From NCBI GenBank assembly GCA_037127255.1, contig JBANSL010000002.1, positions 96,936,519 through 97,000,518 of the forward strand: a DNA stretch of 64,000 bases, in the 5' to 3' direction. The stretch's first letter is position 1. Each line of letters opens with the position of its first letter. A program made the translations under genes and the position numbers. The notes beneath the pieces are model-generated. The model searched no databases. It was not told the DNA's origin and saw nothing but the letters and a program-made list of their open reading frames with translations. Source of the stretch: Persicaria tinctoria. Taxonomy: Eukaryota; Streptophyta; Magnoliopsida; Caryophyllales; Polygonaceae. Shown here piece by piece: positions 34,770 through 45,944 of this stretch.

Positions 34770-36141
34770 TTTTTTTTTTTGATAAGGTAATAATTCGAGG
34801 GTCAGACAGACCTGACACCTCGAGTGGCCGACAAAGTCGGCAGACGGCGAACCGTCAAACATAAAATAGAAATAGAAAGGTGCAATACAAATAGTGGCAA
34901 GCTAATAAAACTAGATGAACAACCGAACCAACCCTTAAAAGTAGAGGACAACGTAGACTACAACCCGACGCCAAGCACCACCAAGCGATGACACTGCTGA
35001 CCAGCGGTACATCAGGAGTCCCTGTGGGCAGTGAAGACGATCCTCCAAGGAAATTTCCGGATCACGGAGTCGCCTCGATACACACCACCTCGACCCCAGC
35101 CAGACCCGACGCCGGACGCCAGAGCCCAACAAAGAGATGGAACGACAAGAACCCCTCAGAGAAGCAGCCAAGAACCACCCTAGTAAACCGCACCTGAAAG
35201 CCCTTTCGGAATTTTATCAAAACCCTTACGGGATTTTATTCAAGCCCTTTCGGGGTTTAATATAACCCTTTCGGGTGGGTTTGTAATGGTAAACGTAAAA
35301 CTTAATTGGCAAGCTTTACGCAAGCATGGAAAGTTCACCCCTTTCGATTGAAAAAGGAAGTGGATTTTTTTTTTTTTAACAAATCCAATTCGTGCCGTGC
35401 AAGACACAAACCTCTAGCCAAAGAGATCCCGAAAAATCCGGGATGAGGCGTCAGAGAGAACGTGCCGCGCAAGGATGGGAAGGGGATAGGCTGAGCGATG
35501 TCGTAGCGACGGCGGAGGAAGTAAACCGGCAGCAATAGATGTAAGCAGCAAGAACGGTTGGCCGGCAGAAAGTGGTGGGGCAGAGAACGGAGGAACATTG
35601 GGTCGGAGGAGAAAGGCGGGTAACAAAGGAGAGGGACGACGGCAGCGACGGACGCCGAAGCAAGAGGAAGAGGCGGACGCCGAAGGGGAAGGATGAGGCG
35701 GTCGGCAGCGGCTCGATAAGAACGAAGGAAGATACCGAGCCGAAGGAGGAAACAGAACGTCGGAGGATACACGGCGCCGACCAGCACCAGAGGAAAACTA
35801 GAGATTACAAGGAGCCAAAGCCCCTGGATTCACATAGCTCGAGCACGAAGGGCAAGGAGGCGACATAAACCCCAAGCCCCAAATCGAAAGCCGAAACGGC
35901 GACCTAAGGACGCCGATCCCACAATCGCAGAGCTGGAGAACAATTTGACATGGAGGATGATGGAATTGGGGCCAAGAAACCACAATCAACTAAAACCCAT
36001 CTTGATTTAGGCTTTGAGCAAGATCCGACGATGGGAGTCGAGATAGGTCGAAGGCGGCCGAAGCCGGGGTCGAAAGCGGTCGAAGCCAGGGTTGGGCTCT
36101 CTCTCTCTAGAAAACTAGAGAGAGGAGAGAGTTTTTACTCC
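34770..36141 (-). mobile_element. 1.3 kb retroposon family, copy 3 (full length)
   Basis: A perfect 15-bp duplication, ATCGGGGTGACAGAT, lies at 34755-34769 and 36142-36156, and a T run at 34770 is the poly(A) tail. The 3' part matches copies 1 and 2 (ACGGTTCGCCGTCTGCCGAC with its stem-loop). Like copy 1 it has an internal poly(A)-like run (35367-35380), the CCCGNAAGGG array (35201-35275) and CTCTCTCTAG-rich sequence at the 5' end. The frame at 35787-35335 has no counterpart in copy 1, so I do not call a protein. Length is 1372 bp. Confidence 0.75.
35201..35275 (-). repeat. 22-bp-period array of CCC-GNAA-GGG mini-hairpins (copy 3)
   Basis: Units on the minus strand: CCGAAAGGG at 35209-35201, CCCGTAAGGG at 35232-35223, CCCGAAAGGG at 35254-35245 and at 35275-35266; starts are 21-22 bases apart. 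All loops are GAAA or GTAA (GNRA class). Confidence 0.7.
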
Positions 36142-36156
36142 ATCGGGGTGACAGAT

Positions 36157-36916
36157 ATAACAATGGACAAGTTATTGGATAGTAGGGTTATGAAGTAAGG
36201 TAGTGGGTAGTGTAAGGTAGATGACATAGAAGAATTCACAATTGTGAGGCTTTTTATTGATTAATTTAATGGCGGATAAGTAAGTGGTTAACATGATATG
36301 TCTTATACTATGCCACATGGAACGAATGCCACCAAAAAGTCTCACAATTGTGGCATAGTAGATTTACCGGTGCGGCGCAACAAGATCAAAACATCCTAGA
36401 AACGAAACAAGAGCAGACTAAGAGAGCAATAGAGTCATATCTACACCTCCACAAACTCAACTCCTAGTCGAAGAATACCGTAATTGAAGCAGAATATATA
36501 TCTTTCTTTGAAGAAAGAAGAGTATACAACTCGTGAAATAGTAAGCCCAAACTTATTATTAGGATGAAAATTATTTGTGTGTGCGCGCGCGTGTGTCTGA
36601 GTGATGTGTATTGGGAGTTTGGGACCGGTCTAGATGACATTAAATGATAACTTATAACACATAATATTGTATTATAATATAACATTGTGTATTATAAATT
36701 ATAATTCATAGCTATCCAAACAGATTCCATCGGACAATATATCTACCCAACTCGTAACTTGCTAATCGATCCACCCTATGATAACCCTTTTACATTGTAA
36801 TGTGGGTTGCTTTGTCTTGTGGTCTACATTCGCCTAATTAATTTGTCTTCATTAATTTTGAATAATATCCTGCAACTAATTTCTCATATATTGCCATTTT
36901 CTGATATTTAAATTAA
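36157..36916. other. intergenic, no supported gene
   Basis: A small MITE end (TATAAATTATAATTCATAGCTATCCAAACAG near 36690-36720) resembles the MITE at 19103. Nothing else was recognised. Confidence 0.4.
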
Positions 36917-37369
36917 GACTATCCACAATGATTTTGTCTATAATGTATACATTTGTACAAGGTGTGTAAAAATACACTTTAATTTTTGGTATTTTACTTC
37001 AATGGTCAAATGTGTATTTTTTATACACCATTCAAATACAATTAATTTAAAACAAAAAAGAAAACAAAAATCATAAAAACACACCAATAAAATTGTCTTG
37101 CTTTTTGAAAAAGTTTTTGCACATGGGGAGGTGAGGTGCTCAAATTTGCACATTACATGTTCAAATGTGCACATTCGCACACCCCAAAAGTAACCAATGG
37201 AGCTAAAAAATGTCAAAAAATGCACATTTATACATTTGCACACAACCATTGGAGTTAGTCTTACATGCTCAAATGTGCACATTTGCACACCCTAAAAACA
37301 ACCAATGGAGCTAAAAAATGTCTAAAAAATACAAATATACACATTTACACATAACCATTAGAGTTAGTC
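36917..37369. mobile_element. PIF/Harbinger-type MITE with internal tandem repeat
   Basis: GACTATCCACAATG at the left and CATTAGAGTTAGTC at the right are imperfect inverted repeats with TAA on both sides (36914-36916 and 37370-37372). Inside, two copies of a unit of about 115 bases (ATGCTCAAATGTGCACATTTGCACACC ... CAATGGAGCTAAAAAATGTC ... ACCATTGGAGTTAGTCTTA) lie at about 37143-37262 and 37263-37370. Confidence 0.6.
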
Positions 37370-37372
37370 TAA

Positions 37373-38586
37373 CGATAGTTTGGACTAAATTAACATCAAC
37401 TTGTAACTCCGTCCAATTCCATAAGGAATAAATTGGTTGTAAATTTGTAATAGTTATACTTAATTGATTAGTTTAACTGTTTGGATTTAATTGAATAGAT
37501 TAATCGGGCTGTGATTCTTGTGGAACTCAATTAGTCAAGCTGTGATCATATAATCGCTTTATTTAATAGTGTAAATTAAACAATTAAAAATGTTCGGCCT
37601 GTGGTATATGTGGTATGTGTAGTATCTTTGTTTTCCGATACCAGGCCAATTTAATATAAAATAATAGAGGAAGAATAATTGATATATGTTTAATATTTAG
37701 TATGTTTTTAAAAAGGATAAAAAAATTATATAAAATATCTATTTTATAATTATTGTTGATAACTTTATATTGATTAATAATAAATTTATAATTATTAAAA
37801 ATGAAAAATTATTATTTAGCTTTTATTGTTTTTTAAAAACCGTGCAAAGTAATAAATAGTGTCAACTATTTTAATTACAAGGAATTAATTACTAGATGAA
37901 GGATTGAACTCATTGAAGGGTGTTTGATTTGCATTTTGATTTTGCTTTGCATCAAGTGGAGCAGTTGGGACAGGTCACGTGTTAGCTATGGGAAGAAGTG
38001 TGTTTTGTTTGGCTCATTTTTTAAATATAAAAATGTGAATTTTAGATTTTTAAATGCAAAAAAAACAATAATATTAGATTATGTTTTCTCTACCCTATAC
38101 ACATTCATTTTAAATGTATTTGATTATATCTGAAAATATGTTTTTTTTAGAATAATAGAGTGCTATTGAAAAAATGATATATAATATACTCTTGAAATTT
38201 AAGAATTCAAATTGAGAAAATCATATAATACATTTATAATTTAAAAATGATTAAATAGAGTGTATTTAGGGAAAATATTTTATAAATGGATTACAAATTC
38301 CCGTGCATAAATTCACAGAACTGAGCAATTTATTTTAAAATACAAGTTGTTTAGATTTTGTTAAGGAGGTCAAATTTTCTATTATTATATGCAAGACTGT
38401 AAAAGAATGGATAATGGGTGTTATACTGTTATTAACTCTATTTTAAGAAATTAAATAAGTCAAACTTTCCATGAACTTGTGAGCATCATTTGGGTTGGGC
38501 CGGTTGGCCCTTTATCTTCCACTTTTCTTTTCACACTTTTGATCAAAATTAATAACTTGTCATATATTACAATCACTTATAAGTTA
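37373..38586. other. AT-rich intergenic, nothing recognised
   Basis: No gene-like frame, clear repeat end or regulatory cluster was seen. Confidence 0.5.
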
Positions 38587-38823
38587 CTCTATCCGTTTGT
38601 AAATATAAGTCAATTGACTTTTTGACACGCTTTTTAAAGAGTTAAATATATAAAATAATATTTTTTTCATTAATTTTTTTACATAGTCTTATATATATTA
38701 CTAATAAGTATATAGTTATGTAAAAAAATTAATAAAAAAATTACAGTATTATTTTATATAGTTTTTAACTCATTAAAAAGCGTGTCAAAAAGTCAATGGA
38801 CTTATATTTCCGAACGGAGGGAG
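38587..38823. mobile_element. Stowaway-like MITE
   Basis: CTCTATCCGTTTGTAAATATAAGTC at the left pairs inverted with GACTTATATTTCCGAACGGAGGGAG at the right, flanked by TA (38585-38586 and 38824-38825). Confidence 0.7.
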
Positions 38824-39028
38824 TATAACATATATACACCAAATACTATACATATGACTTCTTATCATAAATTCATGATTGCCCAATAAATTTTCGAACA
38901 AGTGTTGGATTATATTGATTTATTATGGACATTTAAATAGCCATGTATCCATATTTTCTATGTTTTTACCAAACCGTATGTCCACCAAGCTATCCATATT
39001 AGTTAAAAGTTCACCACCTTCCGTATCC

Positions 39029-40223
39029 TTTTTTTTTTTTTTTGATTAAGAAAGAATTCGGGTGGGATAACCCTACCCGACAGCATCCTTACGAATGAGG
39101 TCAAGAAGACCCGTATCGTTTTTAATATCGACCCCTCGGGCAGAGTGACTAAGATGTGCAACCTTATCCGCCACTCTATTGCCCATGCGAGGAATGTGAA
39201 AGAAAACTGCTTCTTTCACCGTCGATAACAGTAGTTGAGTATCCGAGAGGATTAGTTCGATTTCCCATGGACAGGAAGATTTCCCGTTTAAATGGTCAAT
39301 GATGATCTTACAGTCTCCTTCGATTTGGATCCTTTCTATGTTGAGTTGCCGAACTTTTTGAACACCCAATTTGAGAGCTAACGCCTCCGCTTTGAGTGGG
39401 TTTTGTTTGCCAAGCTGCTGGTGCTGAATGGAAGTTGGGTGTCCTTCCCAATCCCTAATAATGGCACCAGCTAAATTGTCGCCATTAGAAAGAGATGATC
39501 CATCGAAATTTAGTTTGTACGTACCCCTTGGAGGCTTCCGCCAATGAACGAAAAGTTGTTTTTTACTTTGTTTTGTCGAGTGCTGGCGAGGGATGCGAAG
39601 CTCCTCTTCAAATTCAGTCTCACGCACAGACGTTCTATTCCAGTTATCTATATGAGATTTGATCATTCGTATTGCTTTATCTTTTTGTGGGATTGCAATC
39701 TGCTGGAACAGAAATTGATTCCTAGTATACCATGTCGACCACCATGAGAAAGCAAGGCTGGTCATGGCGGTAGAATTTAGGCTCTTCCCAAGAGCAGATA
39801 GAATGGGCCTAGTATCCCGGGACTGGGAAATCAAGCAAGCAATCGTTGATTGGTCTTGGATTGGGAGCTGGTGAATTGCTCTGATGAAGGGACATTCCAA
39901 GAACAAATGGACCTCATCCTCAGGCGCCGAATTGCATAGGGAGCAGGTGGAAGGTACAGTCGAACCCCTACAAGACAACCTAGAGGCTGTGGGGAGGCCA
40001 GCCTGTGCTATTTTCCAAAGGAAGTTTTTAACTTTCGGAGGGGTATTGATCTTCCAAATCCAGTCATTACTATCCGGGGTTGCAGAGACGTGAGATGTTA
40101 TCAATTTGTATGCATTGGCAGTAGTAAACCATCCTTCCCTATCCGGCCACCAGTATAGCCGGTCTTGCAATTCCGAAGCAGGAAGCGGGATGTCTAAAAT
40201 GTCTTGTACCATATCGTTAGGAA
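39029..40223 (-). mobile_element. recent 5'-truncated L1-type LINE
   Basis: A 16-bp perfect duplication, ACCACCTTCCGTATCC, flanks it at 39013-39028 and 40224-40239, followed on the left by a long T run (poly(A) tail on the minus strand). Only the 3' end of ORF2 and the short 3' UTR are present. The 3' UTR contains a hairpin, CGGGTAGGG-TTAT-CCCACCCG, near 39059-39079. The intact frame and identical duplications point to a recent insertion. Confidence 0.85.
39073..40223 (-). pseudogene. LINE ORF2 C-terminus (zf-RVT and RNase H), truncated but open
   Basis: The frame is open through the whole element. The ATG at 40260 that precedes it lies in flanking DNA, so it is not the native start. Domains in order: a zf-RVT-type region (WKINTPPKVKNFLWK then CSLCNSAPEDEVHLFLECPF), and an RNase H domain with the four acidic positions visible in LNFDGSS, KAEALAL, EGDCK and NRVADKVAH. 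There is no reverse transcriptase or endonuclease, so it cannot mobilise itself. In intact LINEs this part degrades RNA in the RNA-DNA hybrid. Confidence 0.8.
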
Positions 40224-40427
40224 ACCACCTTCCGTATCCTTTCATTCCTAACTCCCACATTTCTCCATTTCTCTCATCTTACAATTTTTTTTAAAAAAAA
40301 AAACTAAAATTTTATTTTATTTTTCTTTAAAAAGAAAAGAAAGAAATTCCTTAATGTTAACACTACTGACACCAACATACATTGTCGGTGTTGTTAAGTA
40401 TTGACGTCTACAACACTAACACAATTA

Positions 40428-41508
40428 GGCCCTGTTTGGTATCGATTACCGGAAATCAAAAACTGGTAATCGGAATGAGTGATTACGGGTTTTGTGTTTG
40501 GTACGACAAAATCCGGAATAAAATCCATTCCCGGGTAATCCCCTCATCCCCAATTTTGGCCAATTTTCATCCCTCCCCTAAACCTAGGTAATCACCCATT
40601 CCCAGTTTCTCCCTCCCCAACCCAAACTCAACAGCCCCAACCTTCATCCTCCTTCAAGCGTTCCTGCCGGCACCACCGTCTGCCGCCATTCCTGCCGGCC
40701 ACCATCGTCAGCCGCCGCTTCTGCCACCACCACCGTCTATCACCGCTGCCGCCATCGTCTGCAGCCAACACCATCGTCCGCCGCTCCCGCCACCGCCTCT
40801 CTCTCCCCCCTCCTTCCCTCCCTCCCTCCCTCCCTCCGACCACCTGGGATTGTCACCGGTTCGAGCGGTGTTCAGATCAGTGTTCTCCCTCCCACCGCCA
40901 CCACCACAGTGCTCCAGTCCGACCTTCAGCTAGATCGGCGTTCTCCCTCCAAATCCGGCCTTCAGATCGGTGCTCTCCCCCGGTCCGAGCTTCACCACCG
41001 GTGTTCTCCCTCCAGTCCTCCGTTCCGCAACCATCCACCCCCTAATTCCAGACCTGGTTCTCCCCCTCTCTCTCTCTCTCCCCGCGTCGAACCCACATCT
41101 GTGCTCCTCTATCAAATCCAGATCGGCCTCCTTCCTGGCTTCCTCCGTCGACCTTCGTCCAGACCGGCCTCCTTCCTCCGTCCAGATTGGCCTCCATCCT
41201 CCGGCCTCCGGTTAGGGTTTCTCTCTCACCCACCATCCAAATTCCACGCTTTAAATTTGTTAAAATTTGTTTATTTTTTTTTTATGAATTTATGAAATTG
41301 TATGTTGATTTTGTGTAATTTTATTGTTAATTTGAAAGATTGAATAGATTTGCTCTTGAATTTAGAACTTTGAATTTTTGGATGTTTAGTTTGGATTTGT
41401 GAATTTTTCATTCCGATATTATACCAAACAACACGCTTAGGTAATCACTCATTCCGACTTTTGATTCCCATTTCCATTCCGATTACTACATTTATACCAA
41501 ACGGGGCC
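40428..41508. mobile_element. PIF/Harbinger-type element with GC-rich core
   Basis: GGCCCTGTTTGGTAT at the left and ATACCAAACGGGGCC at the right are inverted with one mismatch, and TTA flanks both ends (40425-40427 and 41509-41511). A sub-terminal inverted block follows (GGTAATCGGAATGAGTGATTAC against GTAATCACTCATTCCG). The 1.08 kb body is GC-rich from 40600 to 41230 and has imperfect repeats of CAGATCGGTGTTCTCCCTCC. No protein was recognised in it, and no transposase. Confidence 0.65.
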
Positions 41509-41511
41509 TTA

Positions 41512-42256
41512 TTGCTTATACAATTATTGTTGACACAATTATATATTTTGATATTGTTGAGGACGTCAATGACACCGCTAATACTGACACAATTATTTCG
41601 ATATTGCTAATGTTGACGACACCACTAATTTTGACACCAAATCTACCACCTTAGCACAAAAAACTTAAGTTACTGAATAAAAGTTTGACTCTTTCTTATA
41701 ACTTATTATTTTTACAATCGAGTCGAGAGAAAAAATCTAAACACTCTCGTATCGTAACTCTCAATAAAAGCCATTTAAATTTAAATTGCAAAAAATAACA
41801 TGAACTTTAGGGGTGGTTGCGTTAGGTGGCACCAACTTTCAAAAATTCTATAATAATCACCATCTTTGAATGGCGGTTATGGTTAGTAGCACAACCATTT
41901 TATTTTAAAAGTATACTCATTATTAACATTTTGTTTACAAAAAAAATCACATTTTTCCATTGTTTTTTTAAACCCACTCACAATTTTCTTCTTTTAAAAA
42001 AATAATTTTCATGTTTATAAACTCAATTTCATTTTTTCAAAAAACATCATTTTAAAAAAAATATAATTGTGGTATTAATTGGTATCTTTTTAAGACACTC
42101 ATTTTTTATTTTAAAGACATTACTTATTATTTAATTTAAAAAAAACTGAGTTTATGGAGAAAATAAAATTAGTTCTTTTATTAACCGGGCGTAAATAAAG
42201 AGTGTATTCTTTTAAGAAAAAAAATGGGAAAAGTAGTGTCTATAAAATAAATTATA
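41512..42256. other. AT-rich intergenic, nothing recognised
   Basis: No gene or clear repeat end was seen between the Harbinger-type element and the next MITE. Confidence 0.4.
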
Positions 42257-42472
42257 CTACCTCCGTTCAGAAATAAGTGACGTTTGACAAGTTTTTTAAG
42301 GATTTAAAAACTATATAAAATATAAAGTTTTTAATTGATTTTTTAAAATAATTTTATACTTATTAGTTATAAGTTTAAAATTATTTTAAAAAAGTTAATA
42401 TTTTATTTAGTTTTTAGCTCCTTAAAAAACGCGTCGAAAAGTCAAACGACACTTATTAATGAACTGAGGGAG
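42257..42472. mobile_element. Stowaway-like MITE
   Basis: CTACCTCCGTTCAGAAATAAGTGACGTTTGAC at the left is inverted at the right (GTCAAACGACACTTATTAATGAACTGAGGGAG), with TA at 42255-42256 and 42473-42474. Confidence 0.7.
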
Positions 42473-42613
42473 TATTTTTAAATATTAAAAATAAAAATGG
42501 ATTAATTTTTAAAATGAAAAAACGCGTCGAAAAGTCAAACGACACTTATTAATGAACTGAGAGAGTATTTTTAAATAATAAAAATAAAAATGGATTAATT
42601 TTTAAAATGAAAT
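42428..42613. repeat. 93-bp tandem duplication over the MITE right end
   Basis: AACGCGTCGAAAAGTCAAACG starts at 42428 and again at 42521. The two 93-base copies are nearly identical and include the MITE terminus plus flanking AT-rich DNA. Confidence 0.75.
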
Positions 42614-42880
42614 ATGGGCAGTTTTTTTTTAAATTGAAAATTGGATGATTTTTTTTTTCTACAAGAATGTTAATAAGAGGTGATATTTCACAAAAAAAAA
42701 TTAGATGCGTCACTTATTGCAACTAGAACCAAAGTTGGTGATTATTTTTAAAATTTTAAAAATTTATGCCATTAAACGCAACTACTCGTAAAGTTCATGC
42801 TATTTTTTACCATTTACCCATTTAAATAATATAAAAATAAATCTATCAACTCCATATACGAAAATATGCTCTCCCTCCTG

Positions 42881-42890
42881 TATATATATA
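42881..42890 (+). promoter_or_regulatory. TATA-like box of the SULTR gene
   Basis: TATATATATA followed by AG lies about 100 bases upstream of the ATG at 42987. It is plausible but low in specificity because the area is AT-rich. Confidence 0.4.
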
Positions 42891-42986
42891 AGACTGCAAC
42901 CTCCTCACTCTCCCACAGCCACCCAATCTATATATCTCCGCCGTGCCGCCACCTACATTGCCGTCGAAAGGGGCCCTTGAGCCACC

Positions 42987-45905
42987 ATGAACACCGACGA
43001 CGTCAGCTCCGGCCGCCACGAGCACCACCGCGTAGCCGCGGCGGTGCCTCCGCCTCAGCCGTTCTACAAGTCACTAAAGGCGACCCTGCAGGAAACGCTC
43101 TTCCCGGACAACCCCCTCCGGCAGTTCCGCAAGGGGCGGGCGGGGCCCACCAGGGTCCTGCTGGCGCTGCAGTACTTCCTGCCGTTCCTGGAGTGGGCCC
43201 CGCGCTACAGCTTGGGGTGGCTGAAGTCGGACGCCGTCGCCGGAATCACCGTCGCCAGCCTGGCCATCCCTCAGGGCATCAGCTACGCTAAGCTCGCCAA
43301 CTTACCCCCAATCCTTGGCCTTTGTAAGTGCATACCCAATTTTAAAAAACATGACTCGACCCGAAAAATCAAATTTTAATGTTATGAGTACGTTGGGATT
43401 ATAAATGGTAAACATTTCATGTATGGTGAAAATTATAATCTAGAAATGGGGATTTTGTTTTTTAGAAATTTGAACATTAGCTCGAATGAAAGTAACCGCA
43501 ATTCATTTATTTGTAATTATGGAAAGTTTTATGACAAAAAAAAAAATTATTTATAATTTTGGAAAGTATAACCACGGTTTAATTTAATACGGTATTTCTA
43601 TCATGTATCATACGAATAAAATAAGAAATTAAAAAAGTAAATTTTATATATTTAAAGATTTTTATTTAACTGACAAAAATAAATCGGTCAAGATTGGGTA
43701 GAATCATAAAAGATTTCCATTATTACTAAGTTTAAAATATTAACATATATCCTAAAAAAAAATAGAGAACATGATGATTGATGGAAGGTAACATCAAATT
43801 TAGAATTTGAAGATTTATGTTAAAATTACCAAAATAGAGAATATGTTGAAATTATAAAAACAAATTAGTTTGAACAATGACTTTAATTACTTCCATATCA
43901 ATGGATAATTATATAGGGAGAAGTGGTATTTTGGAGATCTTAATAAGTTTTTATCTAACCTAGTTTCCAAATCTCTTTGTATGTTTTGCCCATTTCTTAA
44001 AAATTCCTAAATGTGACATAACTTGAGATTTGAAATTAGGCGGAACCGAAAAAATTTAAGCTAGGGTCAATTTATGTGACCCTATATATATGGGTGTGTT
44101 TGGCAAAACGATAGTTGTTGAGTAACTGAAGTTGATGAAAGTTGGATTATTTGTATTAAGTATAGGTTAATAAGTTAATATAGTATTTGATAACCCTAAA
44201 TGTTAGGGTAGCTGATGAAAACTTGTGAATAGAAAAAACAAAAGCTCTGTAAAGCTCGGTTGAGTAGTTGTTGAAAAGATTTGATTTTAAAACCGGATTA
44301 AACTAAAATCTTATATTTGTTTCATTTAAAACTATATAATATCAAAATTATAAGCTTCGAAAAGCTACTTGTTTTTGCCAAACGGAACCTCAGTCTCTTG
44401 TAACATATATGGTATCAGTTCTAAACTCGAATCTGATCCAATTGACCCAATGCATTCTAAACTTGAATCTGATCCAATTGACCCAATGCATATATGTAAA
44501 TGTGATGTGTATATATGTAGATTCAAGCTTTGTGCCACCATTGGTGTACGCGATGATGGGAAGCTCGAGGGACTTGGCGATAGGGACGGTGGCGGTGGGA
44601 TCTCTTCTTATGGCTAGCATGTTAGGCCGCCAAGTGAACCCCATTGACAACCCTCAGTTGTACCTTGAGCTCGCCTTCACTTCCACTTTTTTCGCTGGCA
44701 TTGTCCAAGCCTCTCTCGGCTTCTTGAGGTTCGTATGCTCGTCCCATTATGCAGTTATTGATTCATCAGACTTAGAAACAACAACCAAAAGTTAAAAATG
44801 AGATGTCAAAAATCTTATCTTGCAAAATGGTTGTTGGACTTGAAGTTGACATCTAGGCAACCCAATCAAGGATATATATTCTTGTGAGTTTAAAGGTGAA
44901 AGAGAACAGTTATGTGCTTTGTATTTTTCATATAAGATTGAAAGGACTGCAGACCAATTGACACATGAAGCTACTGCCTGCATTTGTTGTTTTATTACAA
45001 GTTGGGTTCCTCAAACTTGTCTCTTCTATTTGTCTCTTGCCCAACATTATCATTAATCTCTTATGTATACATTATGTATAGCTAGCTACATGATGATGAA
45101 ATTTAATAAATTTTGGGGGTCACATTGGATTTTATATATTAATTTTTATTCTTTATGTTTGACAATAGTCAATAGATGGTCTTTGATTTTTTTTACATGT
45201 ATTTTAAGAAATTAAAAACGATATAAAATATTGATTTTTATTTAATATTCAATGTGAGGGCTGGTACTTTTGTCTGTTGGTATCCCACATTAATTATATA
45301 GTGAATCCAAGCTTTGTGTGTACGTACATAAATGAGTGGACTACTCCTTCTGATGTCAATTGTGAGCATCAACATATGTTAAATGAACATATATATTTGA
45401 ATGATGGGTGCAGGTTAGGGTTCATAGTAGATTTTCTATCACATGCAACAATAGTAGGGTTCATGGCGGGGGCAGCAACTGTGGTTTGCTTGCAGCAGTT
45501 GAAAAGCATGTTGGGCCTTTCCCATTTTACTCACCAAACCGATCTCGTCTCCGTCTTACGATCCGTCTTTACCCAAACTCACCAGGTTCGATCAATTCGT
45601 CCCCATGCATATATTCGAGTTCATGTCATTTTAATTTGAATCGGATAGTTTCTCTCTATCTTTTAAAAAAATTATGTGTTACGCTTCCTGAGTCACACAC
45701 ATATGACTCAAGAGATGTAGGGTCTATTTAAAAAAAAATAAAAATAAAGGGATATATGATGTAAATAGTTAAAAAAAAAGGTGACATCCATTTCAACTTT
45801 CAAGTCATATGTATTTTCATGGCATGTGTTTGAAAACAATATACCACGGACTCACGGAGTATATATTAATCTAATTACGCGATTTATTAAATTAATTGGG
45901 ATTAT

Positions 45906-45944
<39 letters not shown>

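Noticed and set aside
40909..41295. Pro/Ser-rich protein in the Harbinger-type element
   Set aside because: The frame follows a C-rich imperfect repeat, overlaps other equally long frames, and matches nothing I know.
42866..43291. A 141-codon frame overlapping SULTR exon 1
   Set aside because: It is an alternate frame of the GC-rich first exon, while the SULTR frame matches the family throughout.
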